51,476 nucleotides of DNA, taken from assembly GCF_002995805.1 (NCBI RefSeq), contig NZ_PVXL01000049.1:1-51476 (forward strand), written 5' to 3'. The notes beneath the pieces were generated by a model. It searched no databases, was not told the DNA's origin, and worked only from the letters and a program-made list of their open reading frames with translations. Position numbers and translations under genes: made by a program. The stretch is from Neomoorella stamsii. GTDB lineage: Bacteria > Bacillota > DSM-521 > Neomoorellales > Neomoorellaceae. Shown here in pieces: positions 49,549 through 51,476 of the stretch; position 1 is the first letter of the stretch; each line of letters opens with the position of its first letter.

Positions 49549-50229
49549 ATGACAAGCGTAAAAATTCACCCGGCCCTGGAGGCGATGAAGCCCGTAGCCA
49601 GGGGCATAGCAGCAACCTTCGGTAAAAATTGCGAAGTTGTTCTACATGATCTCAGCGAGCCGTCCAGTTCCCTTATTTTCAAAGCCGGATCGGTGACTAA
49701 TAGAGAAATCGGAGCCCCGGTTACCAACCTGGTGTTAGAAGCTCTGCAACGTTACGGTGATGCCACCGAGGATTTAATCGGCTATCTTAACCGGACTAAG
49801 GACGGTAAGGTCTTGAAATCATCCACCATTTTTATCCGTGATAACAGCGGTAAGATCGTTGGTTGCCTTTGTATTAACTTTGATCTTACTGAGTTCCAGC
49901 TGGCTAAAAATATTTTAGAAGACTTTTGCCAGCTAAAGGACCTGGCAGAAGCAGGTTTTGAACGTACCCAGGAGCAGTTTGCCCGGGACATTAACGAAGT
50001 GGTTGACAACGTAGTGGAAAACGTCCTGCAGGAACTGGGCAAACCGGTACCGGTCATGACCAAGGAAGAAAAGGTTAAGGCCGTGGAAATGCTTGATGAC
50101 CGGGGTATTTTCCTGGTCAAGGGGGCGGTGGATGTGGTAGCCCAGGCCCTGGCAGTTTCTAAATATACCATTTATAATTACCTTGAGGAAGCCCGGGCCC
50201 TTAAAGGCAACCGGAGGGCCGTACTATAG
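49549..50229 (+). CDS. YheO/DauR-type transcriptional regulator (PAS plus helix-turn-helix)
   Basis: A 226-residue regulator. The N-terminal YheO-like PAS domain (about 8-125) reads GIAATFGKNCEVVLHDLSEPSSSLIFKAGSVTNREIGAPVTNLVLE and STIFIRDNSGKIVGCLCINFDLT. A C-terminal DauR-type helix-turn-helix (about 165-222) reads EKVKAVEMLDDRGIFLVKGAVDVVAQALAVSKYTIYNYLEEAR. The family member DauR represses D-arginine catabolism in Pseudomonas. Here it should control the RidA-PLP enzyme-racemase-transporter cluster, perhaps also the divergent UxaA genes. Confidence 0.88.
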   Translation: MTSVKIHPALEAMKPVARGIAATFGKNCEVVLHDLSEPSSSLIFKAGSVTNREIGAPVTNLVLEALQRYGDATEDLIGYLNRTKDGKVLKSSTIFIRDNSGKIVGCLCINFDLTEFQLAKNILEDFCQLKDLAEAGFERTQEQFARDINEVVDNVVENVLQELGKPVPVMTKEEKVKAVEMLDDRGIFLVKGAVDVVAQALAVSKYTIYNYLEEARALKGNRRAVL

Positions 50230-50344
50230 GGCAACAAAACCTGGGTTGACCTGGATAGTGGCGATGGGGGTGCGGGCTGGGAATCAGGCCCTTAAGAAAA
50301 AGACGGCATGGTTTCCGGCAGCAATTTTCAGGAGGAAGGACAGG

Positions 50345-50740
50345 ATGCTTTTTACCTTTGATCTCCAGACGCCAAGCAAAGAGGCCATGGTTGATATTAC
50401 CCACCTGGCAGCCAGGGCAGTACAGCAGGCAGGCGTAAAGGAAGGCCTCTGTATGGTCTACGTACCCCACACGACGGCCGGGGTGACCATAAATGAAAAT
50501 GCCGACCCGGATGTGGTAGCCGATATCCTGGCGGCTCTGGCCAGAATTGTTCCGGCGGGAGGTTACCGCCACGGCGAAGGCAACTCGCCGGCTCACATCA
50601 AAACCTCCCTCATGGGCAGCAGCCAGACGGTGATTGTCCATAACGGCAACCTGGTGCTCGGTACCTGGCAGGGCATTTATTTCTGCGAATTCGACGGTCC
50701 CCGCCGGCGCAAGGTGCATATCAAGGTATGGCAGGGATAG
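50345..50740 (+). CDS. YjbQ / UPF0047 family protein
   Basis: A 131-residue protein of the UPF0047 family, called secondary thiamine-phosphate synthase in some annotations because overproduction of E. coli YjbQ replaces ThiE. Its true role is unclear. Family motifs are VKEGLCMVYVPHTTAGVTINENADPDV (His in PHTTAG), HGEGNSPAHIKTSLMGSS and GTWQGIYFCEFDGPRRRKVHIKV. ATG 50345 with AGGAGGAAGGACAGG is clearly the start; the open frame extends far upstream without one. It stands alone between regulator and MntA gene. Confidence 0.9.
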   Translation: MLFTFDLQTPSKEAMVDITHLAARAVQQAGVKEGLCMVYVPHTTAGVTINENADPDVVADILAALARIVPAGGYRHGEGNSPAHIKTSLMGSSQTVIVHNGNLVLGTWQGIYFCEFDGPRRRKVHIKVWQG

Positions 50741-50753
50741 CGATAAAGACTGC

Positions 50754-50782
50754 TCGACATTTCGGAAGGCCGATGGTATAAT
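50754..50782 (+). promoter_or_regulatory. Promoter of the mntA-hepT pair
   Basis: TCGACA (50754-50759), 17 bases, TATAAT (50777-50782). Confidence 0.65.
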
Positions 50783-50827
50783 ATACCTGTAACGCAAGAT
50801 AATAGTAGGAACGAAGCGGTGAGCTAA

Positions 50828-51274
50828 ATGGAGAATACTTCCCTTTCGCTGGAAGAACGCTTGCGGGAGGCTCTGATAACGAGAAAAGAAATTATGTTTG
50901 CTTATCTCTTTGGTTCCCACGCCCGGGGAACGGCGAATAAACTGAGTGATGTAGACGTGGCCGTTTTTCTGGATGAACTCCGTTTACCGCCGGTGGGTCA
51001 CTATGGTTATAAAAGTGAGTTGCTTGTTGCCATGAGACAGGAGCTGCGGGAACCGCTGGATTTTGTTATCCTTAATGAAGCACCTTTACCCCTGCGTTTT
51101 CGTGTCCTACGGGATGGAAAACTCTTATTATGCCGCGATACCCGGGTTCGGATAACTTTCCACGAAAAAACCATGCGGGATTACCTTGATTTCCGGCCCA
51201 TGCAGAAGATTCAGGAACAGTACCTACGTAAGAGATTGGCCGAAGGACGCTTTGGGGGTGCAAGGGATGGTTGA
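50828..51274 (+). CDS. mntA: MntA-type nucleotidyltransferase antitoxin
   Basis: Minimal nucleotidyltransferase of the HEPN/MNT toxin-antitoxin family; known members add AMP to the HepT toxin and so silence it. The 148 residues have the active-site motif GSHARGTANKLSDVDVAVF (Gly-Ser followed by Asp-x-Asp) at about 28-46, then a second conserved acidic residue in PLDFVILNEAP. TGAGCTAA and GGAACGAAGCGGTGAGC lie before the ATG. It overlaps the hepT start by 8 bases. The antitoxin looks intact. Confidence 0.88.
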   Translation: MENTSLSLEERLREALITRKEIMFAYLFGSHARGTANKLSDVDVAVFLDELRLPPVGHYGYKSELLVAMRQELREPLDFVILNEAPLPLRFRVLRDGKLLLCRDTRVRITFHEKTMRDYLDFRPMQKIQEQYLRKRLAEGRFGGARDG

Positions 51275-51389
51275 TGCGGCCGTTATCAATCGAAAATTGC
51301 AACAGTTGGAAAGTTATCTAGCTCAACTTGAGAAATATAAACATGTTAACCCACATTCCGCATCCATAAACTGGATAGATACCAAATAA
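51267..51389 (+). pseudogene. Truncated HepT-type HEPN toxin
   Basis: The frame from ATG 51267 begins like HepT (VINRKLQQLESYLAQLEKYKHV) but stops at 51389 after 40 residues with an unrelated tail (NPHSASINWIDTK). The usual protein has about 135-145 residues, with the RNase motif R-x4-6-H in its C-terminal half. That part is absent from the remaining 87 bases of the window. Either a deletion removed it or sequence beyond the window holds displaced pieces. Nothing could be recognised in 51390-51476. Confidence 0.7.
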
Positions 51390-51476
51390 TAACTATAACC
51401 TAAGGTGATGACAAAGATGCCAAAGAGTGATGGTTGAAAAAAGATGATTTATCCATCCCATGTCGAACTTACTATT

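Overview
The window looks like chromosome of a thermophilic, anaerobic, spore-forming acetogen of the Moorella type (Firmicutes, Clostridia). This rests on the NfnA/NfnB electron-bifurcating transhydrogenase pair, the OLE RNA/OapA locus, the full set of sporulation genes, GC-rich coding sequence and frequent GTG/TTG starts. The genus is inferred from gene content and layout only.

Most of the window is an old conserved Firmicute neighbourhood, in the same order as in Bacillus subtilis. It runs spoIIIAB-AH (1-4.4 kb); pycB/accB fusion, accC, Asp23/AmaP/DUF2273, nusB, TsaD-like (13.4-19.4 kb); folD, xseA, xseB, ispA, OLE RNA, oapA, dxs, tlyA, nadK, argR, recN, spoIVB, spo0A (23.2-36.2 kb); and nudF, spoIIM, a small membrane protein, xerD, deoB, dacF, spoIIAA, spoIIAB, sigF (36.3-43.0 kb). 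Several sporulation regulators therefore sit together: Spo0A, the SigmaF switch, the SpoIVB signalling protease, the SpoIIIA channel and the SpoIIM engulfment protein. SigmaH-type promoters can be read in front of spo0A and spoIIAA.

Three parts interrupt or extend this backbone. (1) An accessory island of about 9 kb (4.4-13.4 kb) separates spoIIIAH from the accB/accC genes. It holds a HicAB toxin-antitoxin pair, a cyclophilin-like protein, an NlpC/P60 wall hydrolase, an Rpn-family nuclease flanked by a duplicated leader, two c-di-GMP-type signalling proteins, a second HicBA-like pair with a frameshifted toxin, and a broken tyrosine recombinase. (2) A transporter related to fosmidomycin exporters and the divergent nfnAB operon, followed by a strongly structured element (23.03-23.24 kb), sit before folD. 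(3) After sigF comes a probable amino-acid or hydroxy-acid utilisation cluster (43.1-50.2 kb): UxaA-family lyase subunits, RidA, a threonine-synthase-like PLP enzyme, an Asp/Glu racemase, an NhaC-type antiporter, a truncated dicarboxylate symporter, an IS256 transposase remnant and a YheO/DauR-type regulator. A YjbQ protein and an MntA/HepT pair with a truncated HepT end the window.

The most notable items are the OLE RNA with its partner OapA, the nested SigmaH promoter and terminator in front of spoIIAA, the structured element before folD, the internal accB start inside the carboxyltransferase fusion, the frameshifted HicA-like toxin, and the uncharacterised catabolic cluster. No tRNA, rRNA or CRISPR array was seen.
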